A stretch of DNA of 31,777 bases from an uncultured Verrucomicrobiota bacterium (GCA_938003985.1 CALKWZ010000024.1:1-31777), one strand, 5' to 3'. Positions 25,388-31,777 are shown, counted from the stretch's first letter. Numbers and translations: made by a program. Notes: generated by a model from the sequence alone, not told the origin.

Positions 25388-26121
25388 GCCGGCTCCGTGC
25401 GGGGATGCAGGACGTTCCCGCGTTTTTCGAAGCGCGCGGGCGGCGCGGCTTGCGCCGCGGCCCGGACGAAGTCGCGGAACGTTTGGCGGTCCGCGGCGGC
25501 GATTTCCGTCCGGTCGGGCTTGTCGCCGTTGTCCGCGCGCAGCCAGGTCCGATAGTCGCGGCAATCGCCCGATTCAAACGACCACATCCAGCCGCGGACG
25601 CCGGCGGCCAGCAGCCCGACGGCGAACGGCCGCAGCGAGTAGCGGCACAGCGCGAAGGCGCCGGCCGCGAACGTGCCGCGGTCGAGCGCGGGCACAAAGA
25701 CGTCGAGCAGGATGTCCCGGGCCGAGGTCATGACGTAGAACGCGGCGCCCGCGCGCAGAGAGAGCAAGCCGCATTCGCGGATCGCGCAGAGGCGGCACGG
25801 CGCGGGCACTTCAGCCGTCGCGCCGGACCGGAGGTTTTCGAGGAACGCGCAGTCGTGGTTGAAACGGCCCGAGGGGCAGGGCGGATCGAGGGGCTTGAGG
25901 CAGAAGCCGACGCCGACGAGCGACCGCGCGCCGCCGAAGGCCGGCGCGGGACCGGGCACCTCGACGATTCCGCCGGCCACGTCGAGCGCGGCGGCCGCGC
26001 GCACGGCCCGGGCCGTTTTCAATGGGTGGAGAAAAGCGATCCGGCGGAAGAACTGCCAGCCGTACTCGCGGAACAAACTGCGTCCGCAAAAGGCCAGCAG
26101 GCTGAGCGGCGACGGGATCAC
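25384..26121 (-). CDS. Cysteine-rich protein of unknown function in the glycan operon
   Basis: 245 residues; I do not recognise the family. It has nine cysteines (12, 74, 82, 91, 109, 112, 117, 159, 187). Seven fall between 74 and 159, including GFCLKPLDPPCPSG, FNHDC and CRLCAIREC, a pattern suited to an Fe-S cluster or structural metal. A PGPAPAFGG stretch and a WMWSFESGDC motif are other features. No signal peptide is evident, although there is a hydrophobic patch at 150-180. The start is GTG 26121, whose GTGA overlap with the stop of the dehydratase gene and the ATGA overlap at its own end fix it inside the coupled chain. It is therefore made together with the dehydratase, a sign of a role in the same pathway or complex. 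Confidence 0.75.
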   Translation of the reverse strand: MIPSPLSLLAFCGRSLFREYGWQFFRRIAFLHPLKTARAVRAAAALDVAGGIVEVPGPAPAFGGARSLVGVGFCLKPLDPPCPSGRFNHDCAFLENLRSGATAEVPAPCRLCAIRECGLLSLRAGAAFYVMTSARDILLDVFVPALDRGTFAAGAFALCRYSLRPFAVGLLAAGVRGWMWSFESGDCRDYRTWLRADNGDKPDRTEIAAADRQTFRDFVRAAAQAAPPARFEKRGNVLHPRTEPA

Positions 26122-27296
26122 GTCACGGCGTTGAGGACGTCGCAGAGCCAGCGGACGCGGTCGGCTTCGAGCGTGGGGTAGTTGCCGACGTAGAAGCCGT
26201 AGAAATGGATGTGGTCGATGACGGGGAACAGGCGGGGGATGTCGGCCTTGGCCGGCGCGATGCCGGCCAGGTAGGGCTGGCGGAGCTGGTTGCCGCCGCC
26301 GGCGTTGCCGCGGCGGTGCTCGATGCCGGCGGCATCCATGGCGGCCATCAGGCGGTCGCGCCGGCCGTCGTCGGCCTTGTTCAGCACGACGGGGAAGGCG
26401 TAATTCACGGAGCCTTCGAACTTGTAGTCGGTCCAGTAGAGCCTGGGATCGAGCAGGGATAGGAACAGCTTCAGGTTCTCGGTGCGGCGTCGGTTGTTGG
26501 CGTCGAGCCGCTTGAGCTGCGAGCGGCCGATGACGGCATTGATTTCCGTGCTGCGGAAGTTGCCGGTGGGCCAGGCGAAGATGAACTTGGGGTTGAGGTC
26601 GGGCGCGGCGTCTTCCCACTTCTTGCGGAATTCGGGGCTGTCGGATTCGCGCACCATGCCGTGGCTGCGGAGCATCCGGCAGGCCTGGTAGAACTCCTCG
26701 TCGTCCGTGCAGACCATGCCGCCTTCGATGGTGCTCATGTGGTGCGCGAAGTAGAACGAGAAATTGGAGGCCAGACCGAACGTGCCGGCCTTTTGGCCGC
26801 CGTGGGTCGCGCCGTGCGATTCGCAGACGTCCTCGATCAGCGGAATGCCGCGCTTCTTGATCTCGGCCAGCAGGCCGTCGTCGAGGCCGTCGAAGCCTTG
26901 GCAGTGGGTCAGGAAGACGGCGCGGGTCTTTTCGGTCAGGGCGGCGACGACCCGGCGCGGGTCCATCGCCAGCGTGCGCGGATCGACGTCCACGAAGACG
27001 GGCTGGTGGCCGGCGGCGAGGACGGAGGAAATATCCGACACCCAGGTCAGGGTGGGCACGACGACTTCGCCGGGCCCGCGCAGGTGCCGCAGGGCGGCCA
27101 TGGTGATGAAGTTGGCGGACGCACCCGAATTGACGAACACGCTGCGGCGCACGCCGAGCCACGCCGACCATTCCTGCTCGAAGGCGCGCACGTTCGCGGA
27201 CTGGGTCAGGATGGGGTCGCCCTGCAGGAACGCGATGACGGCGGCGCGGTCTGCGGCCACGACGTTGTTTTCCATCAGGGGCAGCTTGAACGTCAT
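26118..27296 (-). CDS. DegT-fold PLP enzyme, ColD/RfbH-like sugar 3-dehydratase (Lys replaced by His)
   Basis: 392-residue fold-type I PLP protein of the DegT/DnrJ/EryC1 group. These are usually sugar aminotransferases with a Schiff-base lysine in an SFxxxK motif. Here the segment reads FSFYFAHHMSTIEGG (179-193), with His185 at the lysine position. That substitution defines the 3-dehydratases ColD (GDP-4-keto-6-deoxymannose 3-dehydratase) and RfbH/E1, in which His acts as base and the sugar C3 hydroxyl is removed. D156 (IEDVCESHG) should hold the PLP pyridine nitrogen; NSGASAN (56-62) is the phosphate cup. The cysteine group that binds [2Fe-2S] in E1 is absent, favouring a ColD-like rather than E1-like enzyme. 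It overlaps the kinase upstream (ATGA) and the cysteine-rich gene downstream (GTGA). Confidence 0.88.
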   Translation of the reverse strand: MTFKLPLMENNVVAADRAAVIAFLQGDPILTQSANVRAFEQEWSAWLGVRRSVFVNSGASANFITMAALRHLRGPGEVVVPTLTWVSDISSVLAAGHQPVFVDVDPRTLAMDPRRVVAALTEKTRAVFLTHCQGFDGLDDGLLAEIKKRGIPLIEDVCESHGATHGGQKAGTFGLASNFSFYFAHHMSTIEGGMVCTDDEEFYQACRMLRSHGMVRESDSPEFRKKWEDAAPDLNPKFIFAWPTGNFRSTEINAVIGRSQLKRLDANNRRRTENLKLFLSLLDPRLYWTDYKFEGSVNYAFPVVLNKADDGRRDRLMAAMDAAGIEHRRGNAGGGNQLRQPYLAGIAPAKADIPRLFPVIDHIHFYGFYVGNYPTLEADRVRWLCDVLNAVT

Positions 27297-28297
27297 GGGG
27301 CGGATTCCAGCGGGATGGGATTGGAAAAGATGATCTGGGTGCCGGCGTGATCGAGGTCGAAGGGCACGTGCAGCAAGCGGGCGAGCGCCTGGCGGACGGC
27401 CGGCTGGCGGTCGGGCTCGACGTAGAGCAGCAGGAACCCGCCGCCGCCGGCGCCGGTGATCTTGCCGCCGAGCGCGCCCGCCTGGCGGGCGGTCGCGTAC
27501 ATCTCGTCGATCTCGGGCGTGCTGACGCGGGAACTGAGCGAGCGCTTGAGCACCCAGCTTTCGTGCAGCAGGCGGCCGAAGTCGCCCAGATCGCCGTTGC
27601 CCGTCAGGAGGCGGTGGCCTTCGTCCACCATGGCGGCCATCGCGGACAGCTCCTTGCCCTTTTGCGGCACGTTCTGGAGCTGCTCGGCGACGACTTCGGA
27701 CGAATAACGCGAGAAACCGGTGAAGAACAGCAGGAGGGAATCCTGGAATTTCTGCATGCGCTCGGCGGGCAGGGGGACGGGCTCGACCACGACGTCGTCG
27801 TCGGGGGCGAAGCGGATGCGGTTGAGGCCGCCGAACGCCGCGCAGACCTGGTCCTGGGAGCCGACGCGGTCGCCGCAGCGTTCGCGCTCGACGTGGATGG
27901 CTTCCTGCGCGAGCTGCAGCTTGGAGCGGAACTCGCCGCGCAGGGCGTGCAGGGCGTGCAGCAGGCCGACGGTGAAGGAGGAGCTGGTGCCCAGCCCGGT
28001 CATCTTGGGCAGATCGCCGTCGTGGTGGATTTCGATGCCGTCGCGGATGCCGAGTTCGAGGAGGCATTCGCGGACGGCCGGATGCTGGATGTCCTCAACG
28101 CGCTGGACGTCCTCGATGATGGAATAGACGACGCGGGACTTGTGGGCGAAGAAGGGGGGCAGCCAGCGGCAGGTGAGATAGCAGTAGCGGGCGATGGCCG
28201 CCGAGAGCACGGCGCCGCCGTGCTCGCGGTACCAGGCCGGATAGTCGGTGCCGCCGCCGAAAAACGAAACGCGGTAGGGCGTGCGGGAGATGATCAT
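27293..28297 (-). CDS. GHMP-family sugar kinase (HddA-like)
   Basis: 334-residue GHMP kinase. It opens with RTPYRVSFFGGGTDYPAW, the hallmark of D-glycero-alpha-D-manno-heptose-7-phosphate kinase (HddA) and related sugar kinases. The ATP loop PKMTGLGTSSSF is at 97-108, EAIHVERE follows, and the C-terminal GGKITGAGGGGF motif is intact. HddA makes heptose 1,7-bisphosphate, which HddC later activates as the GDP sugar; an HddC-like gene lies at 16579-17304. GmhA and GmhB are not in the window. ATG 28297 has AAGGAG six or seven bases upstream. It is first in a chain of four genes overlapping by 4 nt each, so it sets expression of the dehydratase, the cysteine-rich protein and the polyprenol-kinase-like protein. 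Confidence 0.87.
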   Translation of the reverse strand: MIISRTPYRVSFFGGGTDYPAWYREHGGAVLSAAIARYCYLTCRWLPPFFAHKSRVVYSIIEDVQRVEDIQHPAVRECLLELGIRDGIEIHHDGDLPKMTGLGTSSSFTVGLLHALHALRGEFRSKLQLAQEAIHVERERCGDRVGSQDQVCAAFGGLNRIRFAPDDDVVVEPVPLPAERMQKFQDSLLLFFTGFSRYSSEVVAEQLQNVPQKGKELSAMAAMVDEGHRLLTGNGDLGDFGRLLHESWVLKRSLSSRVSTPEIDEMYATARQAGALGGKITGAGGGGFLLLYVEPDRQPAVRQALARLLHVPFDLDHAGTQIIFSNPIPLESAP

Positions 28298-28336
28298 GCC
28301 CGCACTCCTTTTTTCGCGCCGGGATGGGAAAAAGGG

Positions 28337-28389
28337 TTCATTTGTGGAACGCGAAAAGGCATAGTAGGCGGTCGCGAGGTGGAAATGAA
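28337..28389. promoter_or_regulatory. Candidate symmetric bidirectional promoter
   Basis: TTCATT (28337-28342) on the plus strand and TTCATT on the minus strand (28389-28384) are placed symmetrically around the element CATAGTA (28360-28366). Read rightwards this gives TTCATT-N17-CATAGT; read leftwards TTCATT-N17-TACTAT. One shared -10 region could thus drive both the kinase operon (-) and the DUF2961 gene (+). The -35 hexamers are only moderate, and the minus-strand one covers the ATG of the DUF2961 gene. Confidence 0.4.
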
Positions 28390-30634
28390 GCAAATTTGGC
28401 GGACGATGGGGTGGGCGGGTCTGGTGGCGGGGCTGGCGGCGGCGGGGTGCGCGCCCCGGCCGGCGGGAGAACCGGTCACGGTCGCGGCGCTGGCGGAACG
28501 CCTGGCCGATCCGCTCTGGCTGGCGCGCCTGGACCAGCCGGACACGCGGATGCACACCTCCTACGACCGCACCGGCGGCAACGACGACTACGGCACGTTC
28601 CTGCGCGATTCCAAGGAGCCCGGCTGGAAGGTGCTGGCGGATCTCAAAGGCCCCGGCTTCGTCTCCCGCGTCTGGTTCACCGGCGCCAAGGACGGTTATC
28701 CGCACCGGTTCCGGTTCTATTTCGACGGCGAGGAAACCCCGCGCCTGGAGGGCGACGTCAAGGAGCTGTTCGGCGGCAAGTTCGCGCCGTTCCTGGCCCC
28801 GCTGGCGGAATACAACAACTACTGCTGGTATTCGTTCCTGCCGCTGCCCTATGCCAAGAGCCTGCGCATCGAATGCGAGCAGGGCCCGGCCGGCGCGAAG
28901 CCCTACTACCAGATTTCCGAGTCGGCCCTGCCGCGCGGCACGCCCGTCGAGACCTTCGCCTGGCCGTTGCCGGAGCGGGACGTCGCCGCGCTGGAAAAAG
29001 CCCGCGCCGTCTGGGCGGACAACCGCCTGCCCGCGGCCGGCGAGAAAACCGAATTCGTCCTGGCCGACTGGAAAGACGCCGCGACGGTTTCCGGCCCCGG
29101 CGTCCTCCGCCGCCTGGAATTCGAGCCGGACTGGAGCCAGATCCCCGAAGAGTCGCGCGACGCGGTCCTGCGCGACTGGATGGTCTCGATCCGCTGGGAC
29201 GGCGCCACCAACGAGAGCGTGAAGGTGCCGCTGGGCGACCTCTGCGGCGTGCCGTGGCGGCGGGTCCGGGCGCATTCGCTCTATTTCGGCATGGAAGGGG
29301 GCGCGCTGTTCTGCGCGTTTCCGATGCCCTTCGCGCAGTCCGCGGAAATCCGCCTCGAAGCCGGGCGCGTGGCGCCCGTGCCCGTGGCGATCCGCGCGTG
29401 GGTCGCGCCGCGGCCGGACGCCGCGGCGGACGCGTTGGGCTATTTCCACGCCAACTGGCGGCGCACGACGCCGACCGACGTCGGCCGGCCGCATCCGATC
29501 CTGCGCGTCCAGGGCCGGGGCAAGTTCGTCGGCTGCCTGCTCTCGGTCGTTACCCTCGACGGTTCGTACTGGGCGCTAGAAGGCGACGAAAGCATCCGCA
29601 AGGACGGCGAGAAGACGCCCGGCTGGCTGGGCACGGGCCTGGAGGACTACTTCAATGGCGGCTGGTACTACCAGAACGTGATGGCGGGGCCGACGCACGG
29701 CCTGTTCGTCAAGGAACCCTTCCGCGCGGTGCAGTACCGCGTGCACGCGATGGATCCGTCGCGCTTCGCCCAGTCGCTGGACATGGAGTTCGAGCGCGGG
29801 CCCGACCACGCCAGCCGCGCCTATTTCGAGAGCGTCGGCTGGGCCTATCTGGACCGGCCGCAGACGGCGGACACGCCGCGGCTGCGGCCGGAGCACCGCG
29901 GCGCGCCGGGGGATCCGCGGCTGGATCCCGCGACGCTGATGACGGCGCTGTGGAACCACGAGCGCTTCGGCGACTGGCAGGGCGCGCGCGACGAGCTGGC
30001 GGCCCGCCTGCGCCGCCACGGCGCGGCGCTGCCCGCGCCGGCCCGCCGCATGCTGGAGTTCCGCCTCGCGCTGCTGGACGAGAAACTCGGCGGCCCGGAT
30101 CCGCTGCCGAAGTATCTCGCGGATCCGGAAGAAGACGTCGTCCTGGCGGCCAAGATGATCCAGCGCCAGCGGACAGGGCAGGGGGTCCTGGCGGTATTTT
30201 ATGCCAACATGCCCGCGAAGCTGTTCCTCGACGGCCGCGAAGTCCTGCAGGCCGGCCAACCGGAGCGCCCGACCGCCGCGGCCTTCGAACTGGCGTCCGG
30301 CTCTCACGTGCTGGCGATCCAGACGCCGCCCCAGCGCTATCCCGACTGGGTGCAGCTGGCGCTGCGCGGCAAGGACTGGTTTGCGGGTACGGACACCACC
30401 TGGAAATTCGCCTTCAATCCGACCGGCGACTGGGCTGCAGCGGATTACGACGATTCCGCCTGGCCGCCGCTGGCCGGTCCGGGCGTGAAGGGCCCGCCGG
30501 AAGAGCCGTTCGTCTGGGTGGAGCCCGATCCGTTCCTCGGCATGCAGTCGCTGGCGCTGGGCCTGCGGCCTTTCGTGGATTGGCCGCCCCAAGGCGGCAC
30601 CGTCGTCTATCGCAAAACCATTGTCGTGCCCTGA
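28385..30634 (+). CDS. DUF2961 (GH172-like) glycoside hydrolase lipoprotein
   Basis: 749 residues. The lipobox LAAAGC puts the lipidated cysteine at 22, after a short positively charged and hydrophobic signal, so it is a membrane-anchored envelope protein. The DUF2961 domain (about 50-450) shows SYDRTGGNDDYGTF (59-72), KGPGFVSRVWF and GWLGTGLEDYFNGGWYY (about 414-430), with conserved acidic residues. Characterised GH172 enzymes cleave fructofuranosides or arabinofuranosides, usually as oligomers; the exact substrate here is unknown. The C-terminal 150-200 residues (KLFLDGREV, DWAAADYDDSAW) resemble jelly-roll modules. It is divergent from the sugar-kinase operon. It may trim host or environmental glycan, or the cell's own surface polymer; the sequence does not decide. 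Confidence 0.87.
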   Translation: MKQIWRTMGWAGLVAGLAAAGCAPRPAGEPVTVAALAERLADPLWLARLDQPDTRMHTSYDRTGGNDDYGTFLRDSKEPGWKVLADLKGPGFVSRVWFTGAKDGYPHRFRFYFDGEETPRLEGDVKELFGGKFAPFLAPLAEYNNYCWYSFLPLPYAKSLRIECEQGPAGAKPYYQISESALPRGTPVETFAWPLPERDVAALEKARAVWADNRLPAAGEKTEFVLADWKDAATVSGPGVLRRLEFEPDWSQIPEESRDAVLRDWMVSIRWDGATNESVKVPLGDLCGVPWRRVRAHSLYFGMEGGALFCAFPMPFAQSAEIRLEAGRVAPVPVAIRAWVAPRPDAAADALGYFHANWRRTTPTDVGRPHPILRVQGRGKFVGCLLSVVTLDGSYWALEGDESIRKDGEKTPGWLGTGLEDYFNGGWYYQNVMAGPTHGLFVKEPFRAVQYRVHAMDPSRFAQSLDMEFERGPDHASRAYFESVGWAYLDRPQTADTPRLRPEHRGAPGDPRLDPATLMTALWNHERFGDWQGARDELAARLRRHGAALPAPARRMLEFRLALLDEKLGGPDPLPKYLADPEEDVVLAAKMIQRQRTGQGVLAVFYANMPAKLFLDGREVLQAGQPERPTAAAFELASGSHVLAIQTPPQRYPDWVQLALRGKDWFAGTDTTWKFAFNPTGDWAAADYDDSAWPPLAGPGVKGPPEEPFVWVEPDPFLGMQSLALGLRPFVDWPPQGGTVVYRKTIVVP

Positions 30635-30669
30635 GTTGGGACGGCGATTCGTTTTTCCGAAAATTCCGC

Positions 30670-30698
30670 TTGCCTGTCCAATGTGTTAGGAATATATT
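30670..30698 (+). promoter_or_regulatory. Predicted strong promoter of the first STAS gene
   Basis: TTGCCT (30670-30675), exactly 17 bases, then TATATT (30693-30698) in a local AT-rich patch, giving a leader of about 55 bases. CAGGAG at 30746-30751 precedes ATG 30760 by eight bases. This is one of the best -10 matches in the window. Confidence 0.75.
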
Positions 30699-30759
30699 AA
30701 TTTAAGATAACGATAGCGTTTTAACCAAGACTAGGCAGATTCCAGCAGGAGACCACGCC

Positions 30760-31119
30760 ATGGCGGACTCGATTTTGAAACTCGACACGGAAGAACGCAA
30801 CGGAGTCCGCATCATCCACGTCAGCGGTCCGCTGGATTCGATGAACTACGACCAGTTCAAGGCGCAGATGGACGCCTTGGTCGGCAAGCAGGCCCGCTCC
30901 CGCATCGTCCTGGACTGCCAGAACCTGACCTACGTGAACAGCCGCGGCTTGGCCTTGCTGATGCATTACCAGCGCGTGTCGAAGCTGGATTTCTCGTTCC
31001 TGGGCATCGCCGCGCTGCGGCCCCGCATCCTCAAGGGCATGGAAATGCTCGGCTTGGGCAAGTTCGTGACGTCGTTCCCCACGGTGGAAGAAGCGCTCGA
31101 AATGGCGACCGCGTCGTAA
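30760..31119 (+). CDS. STAS-domain protein (anti-sigma factor antagonist-like) 1
   Basis: 119-residue single STAS domain, like SpoIIAA and RsbV, which bind or release an anti-sigma or other kinase partner depending on phosphorylation. HVSGPLDSMNYDQF (20-33) is the typical first part. VNSRGLALL places S61 at the phospho-acceptor serine (S58 of SpoIIAA, in DSSG), with Arg replacing the next residue. No partner kinase or sigma factor is adjacent. It has its own promoter, ribosome site and terminator. About half of its residues match the second STAS protein, indicating tandem duplication. Confidence 0.88.
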   Translation: MADSILKLDTEERNGVRIIHVSGPLDSMNYDQFKAQMDALVGKQARSRIVLDCQNLTYVNSRGLALLMHYQRVSKLDFSFLGIAALRPRILKGMEMLGLGKFVTSFPTVEEALEMATAS

Positions 31120-31138
31120 TGCGCGCCGTTGGCTGCGC

Positions 31139-31175
31139 GGCCGCCGCCGGAAAAAGCGGCGGCCGATTCGTTTTT
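31139..31175 (+). terminator. Rho-independent terminator between the two STAS genes
   Basis: A 9-bp GC stem, GGCCGCCGC (31139-31147) and GCGGCGGCC (31156-31164), with loop CGGAAAAA, is followed after six bases by TTTTT (31171-31175). It lies 20 bases after the stop of the first STAS gene. The short gap before the T-run is slightly unusual. Confidence 0.8.
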
Positions 31176-31180
31176 AAGGG

Positions 31181-31209
31181 GTGACAAACCCGTTTCCTTT
31201 GGCTAGGTT
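31181..31209 (+). promoter_or_regulatory. Predicted promoter of the second STAS gene
   Basis: GTGACA (31181-31186), exactly 17 bases, then TAGGTT (31204-31209). It follows the terminator directly, so the two STAS genes would be transcribed separately. Because it covers the upstream ATG-like start at 31181, it also supports the later start at 31265. Confidence 0.6.
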
Positions 31210-31264
31210 GAGCACGCTGGCCGGTACCCCAATCACGGCGACCGGCGCAAACGGGAGAAGTGGC

Positions 31265-31621
31265 ATGGCGGATGCCGTTTTGACAACTCAGATCGAGAAT
31301 CGCGATGGCGTGCAGGTCGTCCACGTGTCGGGTCCGCTGGATTCCATGACCCACGACGGCTTCAAGGATTTGATGGACCCGCTGGTCAACCAGCCGCGCA
31401 TCCGTCTGGTTCTCGATTGCGAACACCTTTCCTACGTGAACAGCAAAGGCCTTGCCTTGCTGGGCCGCTACCAGCGCATCGCGCTGCAGAACCTGTCCTT
31501 CCTGGGCATCGCCGCGCTGAACCGCCGCATCACCAAGACCATCGAACTGCTCGGCATGGGCAAGCTCGTGAAGCTGTATCCTTCCGTCGTGGATGCCATG
31601 CAGGCGGCCGCGGCCGGTTGA
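31265..31621 (+). CDS. STAS-domain protein (anti-sigma factor antagonist-like) 2
   Basis: 118-residue STAS domain, paralogous to the preceding gene along its whole length (both start MAD, share HVSGPLDSM, SFLGIAAL and LG-GK). VNSKGLALL places S60 at the phospho-acceptor position. ATG 31265 is chosen over an in-frame start 84 bases earlier because it aligns with the start of the first STAS protein, has GGGAGAA six bases upstream, and the earlier start lies in the predicted promoter. It may respond to the same or a second partner kinase that is not in the window. Confidence 0.88.
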   Translation: MADAVLTTQIENRDGVQVVHVSGPLDSMTHDGFKDLMDPLVNQPRIRLVLDCEHLSYVNSKGLALLGRYQRIALQNLSFLGIAALNRRITKTIELLGMGKLVKLYPSVVDAMQAAAAG

Positions 31622-31644
31622 CCGCGCGGTCTCGGGCAGCGGCC

Positions 31645-31724
31645 ATGCTGGAACGCGATTTTTCCCGCAAACACGTGGCGATCGGACTTGGCGGTCTGGT
31701 CGCCGCCGTCGCGTTGCCCCTCGG
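31645..31724 (+). CDS. Start of an unidentified membrane or exported protein, cut off by adapter
   Basis: ATG 31645 opens a frame reading MLERDFSRKHVAIGLGG and then a hydrophobic run (VAAVALPL). About 26 residues are genomic; the frame then enters adapter sequence. A short charged start plus a hydrophobic segment suggests a signal peptide or membrane anchor. There is no twin-arginine motif (only SRK). It follows the STAS gene by 23 bases and may be co-transcribed. The ribosome site is weak, and too little is present to name a family. Confidence 0.45.
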
Positions 31725-31777
31725 AGATCGGAAGAGCGTCGTGTAGGGAAAGCGTGTAGATCTCGGTGGTCGCCGTA
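31725..31777. other. Illumina TruSeq adapter sequence (assembly contamination)
   Basis: From AGATCGGAAGAGCGTCGTG onwards the last 53 bases match the reverse complement of the Illumina universal adapter, as I remember it, with a single difference (GGGAAAGCG where GGGAAAGAG is expected). It is not genomic DNA. The contig ends inside a gene and the true continuation is unknown. Confidence 0.97.

Noticed and set aside
31181..31264. 28-residue N-terminal extension of the second STAS protein
   Set aside because: It overlaps the predicted promoter, and the paralogue starts at the equivalent of ATG 31265, which has a good ribosome site.

Overview
The window is a 31.8 kb, very GC-rich piece of a bacterial chromosome, probably one end of a draft or metagenome contig. 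The last 53 bases are Illumina adapter, so genomic sequence stops at about 31724. Housekeeping genes (M17 aminopeptidase, XerD, RNase III, HisF, ClpB) sit beside a flavodiiron protein, a GH172/DUF2961 lipoprotein, a giant PAS/CHASE hybrid kinase and a glycan-sugar locus. This mix suggests a Gram-negative, at least partly anaerobic member of the PVC superphylum (Verrucomicrobiota, Kiritimatiellota or Lentisphaerota). That placement rests on gene content and GC only and is tentative. No rRNA, tRNA, CRISPR array, insertion sequence or prophage was seen.

Layout. 1-2900 (+): 5'-truncated leucyl aminopeptidase, xerD and rnc, closely packed. 2901-3212: the longest gene-free stretch, AT-richer, ending in a promoter. 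3213-3476 (+): a small basic-tailed DUF2934 protein with a strong terminator. 3598-4383 (+): an orphan, atypical hisF. 4432-10425 (-): a 1997-residue hybrid histidine kinase with eight PAS domains. 10604-13228 (+): clpB with a clear sigma70-type promoter. 13284-17304 (-): flavodiiron protein, papain-like protease with LGFP repeats, and an HddC-like nucleotidyltransferase.

17451-22472 (+) is an operon of an Fe-S/FAD oxidoreductase, a B12-binding radical SAM enzyme and a split transketolase. It converges on an Fcl/ColC-type epimerase-reductase (-), which is divergent from a GT4 glycosyltransferase (+). 28297-24638 (-) is a chain of four genes each overlapping the next by 4 nt: HddA-like sugar kinase, a DegT-fold enzyme with His in place of the PLP lysine (ColD/RfbH-like 3-dehydratase), a cysteine-rich protein of unknown function, and a polyprenol-kinase-like membrane protein. 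28385-30634 (+) is a DUF2961 lipoprotein, and 30760-31621 holds two tandem STAS proteins with separate promoters.

How the genes may work together. The HddA/HddC pair, the ColD-like dehydratase, the Fcl-like reductase, the split TPP enzyme, the radical SAM module, the glycosyltransferase and the polyprenol-kinase-like protein look like parts of one surface-glycan pathway. They could make a nucleotide-activated deoxy-, and possibly C-branched, sugar, perhaps a heptose. This is the strongest candidate for an undescribed system here. The product and several steps (GmhA, GmhB, a 4,6-dehydratase) are not visible in the window, so the assembled pathway is inference.
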